NCBI RefSeq assembly: GCF_020829625.1
Contig: NZ_JAIVFX010000009.1
Span: 1 to 64,000 of the forward strand
Direction of reading: 5' to 3'
Length of the DNA: 64,000 bases
Source: Nostoc sp. XA010
GTDB taxonomy: Bacteria > Cyanobacteriota > Cyanobacteriia > Cyanobacteriales > Nostocaceae
Every line of letters starts with the position of its first letter. The first letter of the stretch is position 1. The notes beneath the pieces were generated by a model, which saw nothing but the letters and a program-made list of their open reading frames with translations, was not told the DNA's origin and did no database searches. Made by a program: the position numbers and the translations under genes. Shown here in pieces: positions 1-8,916 of the stretch.

Positions 1-1
1 A

Positions 2-106
2 AACTCTTATGAATTAGTCGCTGAGTTATTGACACTAAATCCTAATAAGTGCAAGTACTACCAGCTCTTTGAGAGGGCTATGAGGCTTATTCTATCTGCA
101 TCCTAG
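2..106 (+). CDS. C-terminal end of an unidentified protein, cut by the window edge
   Basis: An open frame enters from the left edge and ends at a TAG at 104-106. The 34 visible residues (NSYELVAELL..., ending ...MRLILSAS) have a normal amphipathic, helix-like composition and no internal stop. A T-run follows soon after the stop. No domain can be named from so short a piece. It could also be a decayed remnant, because the next 250 bases hold another gene fragment. Confidence 0.4.
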   Translation, partial: NSYELVAELLTLNPNKCKYYQLFERAMRLILSAS

Positions 107-212
107 CCCTTTTTGTAGCCCCGCAAGTAAAAAATCTAACGAAAGCTAGAAGTTTTCTGGAGTGTAATTGCCCAGACCGATAAATAGTAAATAGGTTTTT
201 CAAATTTAAAGT

Positions 213-317
213 ATGACTCCTACGGTACTGATTACAGGTGCGATGATTGCTTCGGGGAATTTATCGCAAGCTTTGTATCGCTTGTTTCCCGGTTTGATAA
301 AGTGGGTTTCGCGGTAA
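213..317 (+). pseudogene. remnant of a short-chain dehydrogenase/reductase (internal deletion)
   Basis: A 34-codon frame starts MTPTVLITGA, the usual first beta strand and start of the TGxxxGxG nucleotide loop of SDR enzymes. It then jumps directly to a segment (NLSQALYRLFPGLIKWVSR) that looks like the C-terminal end of cyanobacterial SDRs. The Rossmann fold and the YxxxK catalytic residues between them are missing, so this cannot be an active enzyme. The reading frame survived the deletion. Assignment to SDR is from motif memory only; chance similarity is possible. Confidence 0.4.
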
Positions 318-363
318 GGGTTGCAGAATCAGGATAATTAATTTTTGCTATCAGTACATTTTG

Positions 364-813
364 CTATTGTGACTCACATTCTCGTTTCGTTACATAGTGG
401 CGATAGCGAAACATAGCTTCTAGTTGCACTTGCACTAACCAACCACTGACAAATTCAACTGTTCCTCCACCAGGCATAGAGAAGGAAATAGCATCAGTCA
501 GCCTAGTTTTGCCAGCTTCCGGTTCAAATTCATGTCGATGTACCCAAGATTCAAAAGGCCCAGATATCTGTTCGTCGGTAAACAGGCGATATTTTTCACA
601 TTCAGTATGACGCGCTAACCAAGTTAAGGGTAATGGGCCAAGAAACAGGCGAAATTCTGTGATAGCGCCCACGTTCAGCCCCCCTTCACGACGAACCACT
701 TGGACTGGCTGCCAAGGTGGATTCAGCAGTTGCAAAATATCTGCCCTTTCGTGAAATTTCCAAACTACTTCTGGTGGGACATTAATTACTGAGGAATGTT
801 TAAAGTGCAGCAT
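364..813 (-). CDS. SRPBCC-family (START-like) ligand-binding protein
   Basis: This 149-residue protein has the pattern of the polyketide-cyclase/SRPBCC fold. It opens with a strand and helix carrying the xxxVWKFHERADILQLLNPPW type start, has a central run of strands with an aromatic-rich pocket, and ends in a long C-terminal helix (VQLEAMFRYRHYVTKRE). Members bind hydrophobic ligands or act as cyclases/dehydratases; the substrate cannot be told. It is the last gene of a compact minus-strand set, 19 bases after the CPXCG gene and following the radical SAM gene, so co-transcription is likely. Length is normal for the family. Confidence 0.75.
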   Translation of the reverse strand: MLHFKHSSVINVPPEVVWKFHERADILQLLNPPWQPVQVVRREGGLNVGAITEFRLFLGPLPLTWLARHTECEKYRLFTDEQISGPFESWVHRHEFEPEAGKTRLTDAISFSMPGGGTVEFVSGWLVQVQLEAMFRYRHYVTKRECESQ

Positions 814-832
814 GGAAAGAAAAACCTAAAAT

Positions 833-1024
833 TCAACTTTCGGATTCTGTATCAATCTCGATATCTAGGGTATCTTCATCAACCCGAACATACAAAATAT
901 TTGGGTTACAGCAAACTTGACAATCTTCAACATAAGATTGTTGTCCTCCAGCACTCAAGTCAATAAAAGTTAAGTTCGGTTCGCCGCAATAGGCGCAGTA
1001 ATACTCGGCTGTGTTTTGCATCAA
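833..1024 (-). CDS. CPXCG-motif cysteine-rich small protein
   Basis: This is a 63-residue protein with paired cysteines C10-x-x-C13 and C35-x-x-C38 (plus C39), spaced as in the CPXCG family of small zinc-ribbon-like proteins. The C-terminus is very acidic (DEDTLDIEIDTESES). The start is one of two adjacent ATGs at 1024 and 1021. It lies 8 bases after the radical SAM stop and 19 bases before the SRPBCC gene, all on the same strand. The family has no established function; metal binding is inferred from the cysteine pattern. Confidence 0.75.
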   Translation of the reverse strand: MMQNTAEYYCAYCGEPNLTFIDLSAGGQQSYVEDCQVCCNPNILYVRVDEDTLDIEIDTESES

Positions 1025-1032
1025 GTTTTCAG

Positions 1033-2679
1033 CTAGGAATTCAATGGCTGTAGTTCCTTGGGGGATGGGTTGATATAACTCTTTGCATCAGCCAAATGCT
1101 TTAGTAGTGTAGACTGTGGCAGAGGACCTTGCAAGTGGCTCCAAGGTAATACTTGTTCTGTTGACCATTCGGCGTGGACGTAAAAATCTAAATCGGGGAT
1201 TTGTCCTTTGAGTTGTTTGAAAGCACGTTTGTAGCTACCCAAAGAGTCCCCAAAGCCACGAGTAAGTTGGAGGAGTTGGGACACTCTGCGATCGCCTCTC
1301 GATAACAAAGCCTGTATAATCGACCAATTATAGCTTTCTGGGCGAAACTCTATTCCCTGTGGTTTTAGTTGTTTTTGCAAAAACTGCAACCGCTTTTCGG
1401 CTTGGCGATTCACTCCAAACCATTGAAATGGTGTGTGTGCTTTGGGTACAAAGGTGCTGCATCCGTATGTTAACCGCAATCCCGGCGCAGCTTTTTTGAT
1501 ATTACGCATCATCGCCACGGTTTGTTCTAAATCCTCTGTTTCTTCACCGGGAATTCCCGCCATTCCGTAGAGTTTCAAGCTTTTCAATCCGCCAGCTTTG
1601 GCATTTATCGCCGCTTGGATAATTTCGTCGTTATGCAGCTTTTTGTTGACGATTTGGCGGATTTTCTCAGAACCACTCTCTACTGCAATGGTAAGCGATC
1701 GCGTGTCTCGTTTCGTCAAAGTTTCTGCTAACTGAACTGTTACGGTATTGGTTCGCACTGAAGCAATACTGAGACGGACATCATCGTACTTTGGCTGACT
1801 AATATAATCTAGCAAAGTCTCAAATTCTGGATGCTGAGTTACAGAAGCGCCCAGTAATCCTAACCGATTTGTGACTTCTAAACCTCGTTCAATGGCTGGA
1901 ATTAATGAACTTTCAAGACTGGCTGTTCTAAAAGGCAGTGTGAGATAACTCGCTAAACAAAAGCGGCACATTTCTGGACAACTTCTCACCACTTCCACCA
2001 TGTAAATATTTTCCCAGGCGGCTTTTTCGGTGACTACAGTCGATGCCGATAGAGTATTTCCTCTGTAAGTTTGCTTTTGCACCACTGCGGGAATTTCGGG
2101 AGAAATTGGTTTAATTGACTTTACTTCACCATCTAGGCTGTGATATTCGACTTCATACAAACTGGGTACATAAATTCCTGGTATTTGTGCAAGTCTTTTG
2201 AGTTGAGTTTGTCTAGAAGCATTTCTCACTTCTTTGTACGCCTCAATAAAATTTCCCAAGAGGTTTTCGCCATCTCCTAGTAAAATTACATCAAAAAAAT
2301 CTGCAAAAGGTTCGGGATTGGCTGTGAGAACGGGCCCACCACCAAAAATTATCGGATGAGAATCATCACGAGAGGTTGCCAGAATAGGAATTTCTAAAGA
2401 TTCCAGCAAATTTAAAATATTCACATAATCCAGTTCCCAGGAAATCGAAAATCCCACAATTTCCGGGCTTCTGGGGAGTTGTTCGTGAGTGTCTGTAAAC
2501 AGGCGACTCACCTGCACATCATCACGCATTGCTAAGGTTGCCCAAACTACCTGATAGCCGAGGCTAGTGATGCCTACGCTGTACTCATTGGGAAAGGCAA
2601 AGATGATGGGGATAGCGTTGGTATCTGGGTTAGCGGGGGTGAAAAGGAGGTGTTCAGAGGTAAATACAGATGATGTCAC
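1033..2679 (-). CDS. radical SAM protein with N-terminal B12-binding-like domain
   Basis: The 548-residue protein has an N-terminal cobalamin-binding-like Rossmann region (about 1-160, with IIFGGGPVLTANPEPFADFFD). A radical SAM core follows, with the cluster motif C234-x3-C238-x2-C241 (SCPEMCRFC), which should bind a 4Fe-4S cluster and S-adenosylmethionine. This architecture matches the B12-binding/radical SAM group often annotated as TIGR03960-like or YgiQ/MiaB-related; the true reaction is unknown. The start is a GTG at 2679; an in-frame TAA lies four codons upstream, so no earlier start exists. It heads the three-gene minus-strand set. Confidence 0.8.
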   Translation of the reverse strand: MTSSVFTSEHLLFTPANPDTNAIPIIFAFPNEYSVGITSLGYQVVWATLAMRDDVQVSRLFTDTHEQLPRSPEIVGFSISWELDYVNILNLLESLEIPILATSRDDSHPIIFGGGPVLTANPEPFADFFDVILLGDGENLLGNFIEAYKEVRNASRQTQLKRLAQIPGIYVPSLYEVEYHSLDGEVKSIKPISPEIPAVVQKQTYRGNTLSASTVVTEKAAWENIYMVEVVRSCPEMCRFCLASYLTLPFRTASLESSLIPAIERGLEVTNRLGLLGASVTQHPEFETLLDYISQPKYDDVRLSIASVRTNTVTVQLAETLTKRDTRSLTIAVESGSEKIRQIVNKKLHNDEIIQAAINAKAGGLKSLKLYGMAGIPGEETEDLEQTVAMMRNIKKAAPGLRLTYGCSTFVPKAHTPFQWFGVNRQAEKRLQFLQKQLKPQGIEFRPESYNWSIIQALLSRGDRRVSQLLQLTRGFGDSLGSYKRAFKQLKGQIPDLDFYVHAEWSTEQVLPWSHLQGPLPQSTLLKHLADAKSYINPSPKELQPLNS

Positions 2680-2758
2680 AGATGTTTTTTAGGGGTGTTT
2701 AAATAATGGAGTCTTATATAGCAATCCGATTTGATTTCTGAATCACTCGTAGAGGCAA

Positions 2759-2796
2759 GGGACTGGGGACTGGGGACTGGGGACTGGGGACTGGGA
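2759..2796. repeat. tandem heptamer repeat (GGGGACT)n
   Basis: About five consecutive copies of the 7-base unit GGGGACT lie in the spacer between the radical SAM and SemiSWEET genes. Short tandemly repeated heptanucleotides are typical of heterocystous cyanobacterial spacers. A short open frame that crosses it translates to repetitive WGLGTGD and is not a gene. Confidence 0.8.
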
Positions 2797-2929
2797 ACAA
2801 GGAATAAAGGTGTACTGAGTTTTGTTCAAAAATCAAATATGAGTCCTATAGAATTCGCGCCTACACAGGCAAAAACCACTTTTCCTTCTCTTTTCTACGA
2901 GATGGGACGCGAACGTGGGTTTGATTTTA

Positions 2930-2990
2930 GTCCGCGCAGGCTGACGAGAGTTTGTCTAGCCGAGATTTATAGTCGCCAGGACTTCTTTAT
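2930..2990. repeat. dispersed repeat remnant in spacer
   Basis: The stretch with TCCGCGCAGGCTGACG, then a GTTTGTCTAGCC segment and TAGTCGCCAGG resembles a degraded copy of a dispersed element (core: CCGCGCAGG ... GTTTGT-TAGCC ... TCGCCAGG) that I recall from many Nostoc spacers. It abuts the 3' end of the SemiSWEET gene. The match is from memory and has several mismatches. Confidence 0.35.
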
Positions 2991-3241
2991 CTATATCTAA
3001 TTTTAAGCCATAAAATTATCAAGTTAAAAACTAATGTCACACTATTAGCAAGAATAATTGGCAAGGCTTGTAAATAGATTCCGTAGATTAACCACAAAAA
3101 AACACCAGTTATGAATGTAATTAGTGTAACCATAGAAACATCTTTTGCTGATTTTGTTCGCCACGTTTTAAACATCTGTGGCAAAAAAGAGATTGTGGTT
3201 ATTGTGGCAGCCGCTAATCCTAACATTGTCAGAAAATCCAT
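2987..3241 (-). CDS. SemiSWEET-type PQ-loop sugar transporter
   Basis: This is an 84-residue membrane protein with three predicted transmembrane helices and a PQ-loop signature in helix 1 (TISFLPQMFKTWRTKSAKDVS). SemiSWEETs are half-size SWEET homologues that dimerise to form a sugar uniporter in the plasma membrane. Length and the LPQ-x-x-K-x-W-x-x-K pattern fit the family closely. The gene stands alone; the next minus-strand gene is about 180 bases upstream. The substrate cannot be predicted. Confidence 0.85.
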   Translation of the reverse strand: MDFLTMLGLAAATITTISFLPQMFKTWRTKSAKDVSMVTLITFITGVFLWLIYGIYLQALPIILANSVTLVFNLIILWLKIRYR

Positions 3242-3419
3242 GACTATGCAAACCTATAAAATAAAGTTTTCATTATTAGAAAAACTTATAATCTGGTGTT
3301 TATAATGCTGTATTAATGTCTTTAATTTTACATTTTAACGTGAGGTAAAAAGTGGAAAAAATAAGAAGGAAAAAGAGTTAAACTCTTTTTCATAATCAGT
3401 AAAAGATATGTGATTGACA

Positions 3420-4301
3420 CTACGAAAACCTATCAATTAATTCTTCACGGGATAACTGCAACAGTAAAGGCGTAAACTCTTCTGGTGGTAACGTCAATAA
3501 AGGTTCAATAATTGCTTGAAGCTCATTATCTATTTCACCAAAGCGAACTTTGAGCAAGTTTTCCACCACTAAGCGTTCTCCCTGCTGAATTCCTTGTTGT
3601 TTAGCCTGTTCTCGGTCTTGTTGGTAAAGTGGTGCTAATCGCATAAGTAATTCCCTATCTTCCTCGTCTTGATTTTGAGTGACTTGTAAGTTTTGTTGCA
3701 AGTTGTACAGCAATTCTAACGCTGCTTTTCGGAAAGCATTATCAGGAGTAAGGGCTTCTAGTTCGTCAATTGCTTGCTTTTGAACGTTCCCTCTACCGAT
3801 TATTCTCAGCCATAAGGTTTTTGAGATAGATGGCAACTGATGAATTGCTACTATCGCGGTACGCAAATATTCTGGCATGAAGTAGATTCCAGGAAGATAG
3901 CCAACTTTTGGATTAGCACCAAATCCTGATAAGAGTTGCGCTGATGCTGTGGGGGTAAGAATCCATAATTTTGGTAAGTCAGATTCTAAAATGCGTGTTT
4001 TATTTCGATTTGCCTGTCGTTGTAAATCGCCACGTACCTCTAATAATTTTAAAAGGCAATCGCAAATTTCTGTAGCTGATGCTGCCTTACGAAATGGTTC
4101 AAGTAGAGAAGGGGTAGTGACAAGTTGACCTAACAATCCTAGTGTTTCTGGTATGTTATTTGGTTGTGGTTTAGGGATGAAATAAACGTCAATTTCTCTA
4201 ACTTCTCCTGCGACTCGTCTAGCTGCTTGGACTTCGCCGTAAGGAGTGAGTAATTGTTCGAGATAATCTTTGGCAAATTGGTCGTGAATAAATCTGGTCA
4301 T
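3420..4301 (-). CDS. DUF4351-containing, Rpn/PD-(D/E)XK-like protein
   Basis: The protein has about 293 residues. The N-terminus (MTRFIHDQFAKDYLEQLLTP) and REIDVYFIP segment resemble a large cyanobacterial family with a PD-(D/E)XK nuclease-like or Rpn (transposase_31-like) fold. The C-terminal 60 residues (LLKVRFGEIDNELQAIIEPL...) match the DUF4351 type. The frame extends seven codons further upstream (to 4322), but the ATG at 4301 gives the family's usual first residues. The Q/E-rich segment QQDREQAKQQGIQQGE precedes the DUF4351 part and looks like a coiled coil. These genes are multicopy and their role is not established. Confidence 0.7.
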   Translation of the reverse strand: MTRFIHDQFAKDYLEQLLTPYGEVQAARRVAGEVREIDVYFIPKPQPNNIPETLGLLGQLVTTPSLLEPFRKAASATEICDCLLKLLEVRGDLQRQANRNKTRILESDLPKLWILTPTASAQLLSGFGANPKVGYLPGIYFMPEYLRTAIVAIHQLPSISKTLWLRIIGRGNVQKQAIDELEALTPDNAFRKAALELLYNLQQNLQVTQNQDEEDRELLMRLAPLYQQDREQAKQQGIQQGERLVVENLLKVRFGEIDNELQAIIEPLLTLPPEEFTPLLLQLSREELIDRFS

Positions 4302-4328
4302 GTTGGTAGTTTGGTGATGCAAACCAGT

Positions 4329-4535
4329 TTATTTACTATTGTCTGACGATTTTTTGAGATAAGACTTAGCCCAACCATAGCGAACTGCATCTTCTTTTAA
4401 CAAATACTCTGCTGCTTCATGTCATTTTCCCTCATTTTTTGTACTCCTGATTACTCGTTTTATTTCAGCATCTATATATTGTGTTGCTTGATACTTGGAC
4501 TGTAAACCAGCAAAATATTTTAACCGATTACTCAT
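4329..4535 (-). pseudogene. small ORF interrupted by one in-frame TGA
   Basis: From an ATG at 4535 the frame reads MSNRLKYFAGLQSKY... to codon 37. It meets TGA at 4424-4422 and continues in the same frame (HEAAEYLLKEDAVRYGWAKS...) to a TAA at 4331-4329. Total length is 69 codons. A single TGG-to-TGA change would explain it. Composition on both sides of the stop is protein-like (charged, helix-forming). It lies just upstream of the DUF4351 gene on the same strand. The family is not recognised. Confidence 0.45.
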
Positions 4536-4810
4536 GTTAATAGTAGATACGATCGCACTTGGTTAAATGTGTTATCCGCTACTATGTTAATACCAGCAAA
4601 AAACGGCGAGTCAGACACCCACCGTTCTTATTTGCGGTGCTTGCTGCTGTTTAAGTCGCCTGAAATACGTCGCACTGATCTAAGCTCACAGAAAATCAGG
4701 AATTAAAATCTTAGCAAGAGGCACAATAGTAACTGGAGCGATTTTCAAAACATATCGTAAAAAATCCCGTTGCCTGAAAGTTAGGGAATGTCGAAATCTA
4801 AAAAAATTAT

Positions 4811-6637
4811 ATGAATGCTGAAGAATTATTAAACCAAGGATTAAATCACAACTTGCAAGGGGATTATCAAGGAGCTATCGCAGCTTACACCCAAGCAATC
4901 AAACTCAACCCTAATTATGCCGAAGTTTACCATAATCGAGGGATTATTCTAAGTGGTCAATTCAAAGATTATCGTGGTGCGATCGCAGATTTTAATCGCG
5001 CTATAGAAATCAATCCCAATTTTGCCACAGCCTACTTTCACCGAGGTAATGCACGTTACTTTTTAGCCGATTACGAAGGAGCGATCGCAGATCATAACCA
5101 AGCATTACAAATCGATCCAAATCTCGCCCAATCTTACCACAGCCGGGGTAATGCTTACTTTGCTTTAGAAAAATACGACAAAGCGATCGCTGATTATATC
5201 CAAACAATTGAAACTAGTACCCAGTTAGCTGATAATATCAATATTGATATTGCTAATGCCTATCATAATCGAGGCGTAGCTTGTTTTGAAAGCGGCGATC
5301 ATCAAGGTGCGATCGCAGATTTTCAGCAAGCTTTACAGTGGCATCCCAATTTTGCCGCAGCCTACAGCAATCGGGGTAATATTCACCATATCTTAGGAAA
5401 TTTTCACGAAGCGATCGCTGACCACGACCGAGCATTACAATTAGATCCAAACTTGGCAGAAGCTTATCATAACCGAGGTAATGCCCACTACTCTTTAGCA
5501 GATTATCAAAGTGCGATCGCTAATTTCAACCGCGCCCTAGAAATCAATCCCAAGTTTGCCGGAGCATATTACAATCGAGGTCTGGTTCTTGCTCATCTCA
5601 AAGAATATCATCAAGCAATTGAGGATTTTAACCAAGCGCTAAAGTTCAATCCTGATGATGTGCAAGCCTATTCTGAGCGAGGTCTGATTCGTAGTACTCT
5701 TGGAGATTATGAGGGTGCGATCGCAGATTATGACCAAGCGTTACAAGAAAATCCGACTCTAGCTTTAGTATACGGCTTTCGGGCGAATGCTCGTCGCCGA
5801 CTGGGAAACTATCAAGGTGCAATTGAAGATAGTAATCGCTTATTACAACTCAATCCTAATTTAGCAGAAGGATATTGCGATCGCGCGGCGGCTCGTCGTT
5901 CTTTAGGAGATCATAAAGGAGCAATTAAAGATTACGATCGGGCATTGCAAATTAATGATAACTTAGCCGCAGCTTATTACGGTCGGGGGATTGCCCGTGA
6001 AGCCTTGCAAAATTTACAGGGAGCAATTGATGATAACACTCAAGCAATAGAGCTTGTTCCTGAATTTTCGCAAGCGTACTGCAATCGAGGAAATGCTCGT
6101 CGTCTTTTGGGGGATGAACAAGGAGCGATCGCAGATTATAATCAAGCATTAGAAATTAATCCCGATTTAGTTGAAGCATATTACAACCGAGGTTCTACCC
6201 ATTATGCTTTAGAAGAATATGAAAATGCGATCGCGGATTACACCCAAGCATTACAAATAAATCCCCAATCTGCTGCATTTTACAGCGATCGCGCTAATGC
6301 TCACTATGCCCTAGAAGATTATCAAGGGGCAATAGAAGATTATAGTCGAGCGATCGCGATCGACCCTAGCTTTGCTGAAGACTGGTACAATCGGGGTCGT
6401 AGCCGTTCTCTGCTGGGAGACTTACAAGGGGCGCTTGCAGACTTAAACCAAGCCTTGCTGCGTCAGCCTAATTGGGCTTCAGCTTACATTCTTAGGGCAG
6501 ATGTCTATCGCAATCTGGGAGACTATCAACCAGCAATTACAGATTTCCAGAAATCAGCAGACTTGTATTATCAAGAAGGAAATATCCAGTATTATCAACA
6601 AATTATTGAGCTAATTGAACAACTTCGTAATTCGTAA
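4811..6637 (+). CDS. tetratricopeptide-repeat protein (about 17 TPRs)
   Basis: The 608-residue protein is built almost entirely of 34-residue TPR units with the consensus AYYNRGxAxxxLGDYxGAIADYxQALxxNPxxA. TPR solenoids are protein-protein interaction scaffolds; no enzymatic domain, signal peptide or membrane segment is present, so a cytoplasmic scaffold is likely. The fourth unit carries a six-residue extra loop (TQLADNINIDIANAY). Roughly ten units encode their AIAD segment with the HIP1 octamer GCGATCGC, so the DNA repeats at about 102-base spacing. The gene stands alone with long spacers on both sides. Specific partners are unknown. Confidence 0.9.
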   Translation: MNAEELLNQGLNHNLQGDYQGAIAAYTQAIKLNPNYAEVYHNRGIILSGQFKDYRGAIADFNRAIEINPNFATAYFHRGNARYFLADYEGAIADHNQALQIDPNLAQSYHSRGNAYFALEKYDKAIADYIQTIETSTQLADNINIDIANAYHNRGVACFESGDHQGAIADFQQALQWHPNFAAAYSNRGNIHHILGNFHEAIADHDRALQLDPNLAEAYHNRGNAHYSLADYQSAIANFNRALEINPKFAGAYYNRGLVLAHLKEYHQAIEDFNQALKFNPDDVQAYSERGLIRSTLGDYEGAIADYDQALQENPTLALVYGFRANARRRLGNYQGAIEDSNRLLQLNPNLAEGYCDRAAARRSLGDHKGAIKDYDRALQINDNLAAAYYGRGIAREALQNLQGAIDDNTQAIELVPEFSQAYCNRGNARRLLGDEQGAIADYNQALEINPDLVEAYYNRGSTHYALEEYENAIADYTQALQINPQSAAFYSDRANAHYALEDYQGAIEDYSRAIAIDPSFAEDWYNRGRSRSLLGDLQGALADLNQALLRQPNWASAYILRADVYRNLGDYQPAITDFQKSADLYYQEGNIQYYQQIIELIEQLRNS

Positions 6638-6680
6638 TTTTTGTATTAAATTCCCTTTCAATAGCAAATGCTGTGCATAA

Positions 6681-7111
6681 GGGACTTCCAACTAAAAAAT
6701 AATCAATCGTTTTGGAAGGCAGGGGAGGCAGAGGGAGCAGGGGGAGCAGGGGAAGCAGGGGGAGAAAAAATTGGATAGTTACGTTGGATGTAGGAATTGA
6801 GTAATTTAATTCTTGGATGTCCCTAACTTGCTTTCCTAAAGGGGTAAGTCTATAATACCAATTCTGCATGAAGATGCACGTAACAAGACCCCCCTGTAGT
6901 CCCCCCTTGGTAAGGGGGGACGGCGTAGCCGGGGGGTAAATATATGCAGCTTCACAAAGAAACGGTATAAGTCAATACAGTTTATTAAAAGGACTTCCAG
7001 AAATTAAATTATTCAATTTTGGGAGCGACTATTATGATCATTAAATTCTTCCTCCCCTGCTTTCCCTGCTCGCCAAAGCGATGAGATAATATTTTTTTAG
7101 TTGGAAGTCTC
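6681..7111. mobile_element. MITE-like element with GACTTCCAACTAAAAAA termini
   Basis: The left end carries GGGACTTCCAACTAAAAAAT at 6681. The right end carries the inverted counterpart TTTTTTAGTTGGAAGTCT ending near 7111, giving at least 17 matched terminal bases. A second partial copy of the terminus (GGACTTCCAGAAATTAAATT) lies at about 6991. The interior holds a (GGGGAGCA)n-like tract (6727-6766) and a C/G-rich hairpin (6888-6937), and no gene of its own. It sits between the TPR gene and the thiC riboswitch. No transposase is visible, so it would be non-autonomous. Confidence 0.55.
6885..6940. repeat. C/G-run inverted repeat
   Basis: A CCCCCC-TGTAGTCCCCCC block is followed by GGTAAGGGGGGA and CCGGGGGG, able to fold into a G/C-run hairpin. 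A very similar block (TTAGTCCCCCCTTTACAAGGGGG) occurs at about 35299-35325, so it is a dispersed repeat rather than a local feature. Confidence 0.6.
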
Positions 7112-7191
7112 TAAGCCCAGACTCCGAAAAAACAGCATAAATTTTTAACACCCTTGCCCCCAGATATAACGAAGGTGGTACACTACATCAA

Positions 7192-8663
<1,472 letters not shown>

Positions 8664-8722
8664 CAGATTATTATATCGAGTCCAGTTGAATACCTATAGC
8701 TCACATCGATGAGAGGACAGAC

Positions 8723-8744
8723 GGCGCACAGCTAGCTGTGCGCC
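8723..8744. repeat. perfect 22-base palindrome downstream of thiC
   Basis: The sequence GCGCACAGC-TAGCTGTGCGC, extended by one base pair on each side, is fully self-complementary with no loop bases to spare. It lies 60 bases after the thiC stop. It is not followed by a T-run, so it is not a classic intrinsic terminator. It may be a repeat core, since GAAGCGTCT-type repeat fragments follow at about 8770. Confidence 0.6.
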
Positions 8745-8916
8745 TCTACTAGTCCATCCGTGAGAGAGTATGGAAGGCGAAGCGTCTACCACGTCTATGG
8801 AGAGAGGTTTTCCAGATACCGTGAAAACTCAGATGTATGATGCGTAAGCCCTAAATTTTTATATCCAAAGTCAAATAAACTAATAAATTAAAAATCATTA
8901 TTGATAATCTGCTTTT

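Noticed and set aside
2731..3000. 89-codon plus-strand frame over the SemiSWEET 3' side
   Set aside because: It is made of the GGGGACT tandem repeat and a dispersed repeat; translation is low-complexity and has no family features.
4422..4424. In-frame TGA as possible selenocysteine
   Set aside because: No SECIS-like hairpin or known selenoprotein family; a nonsense mutation is simpler.
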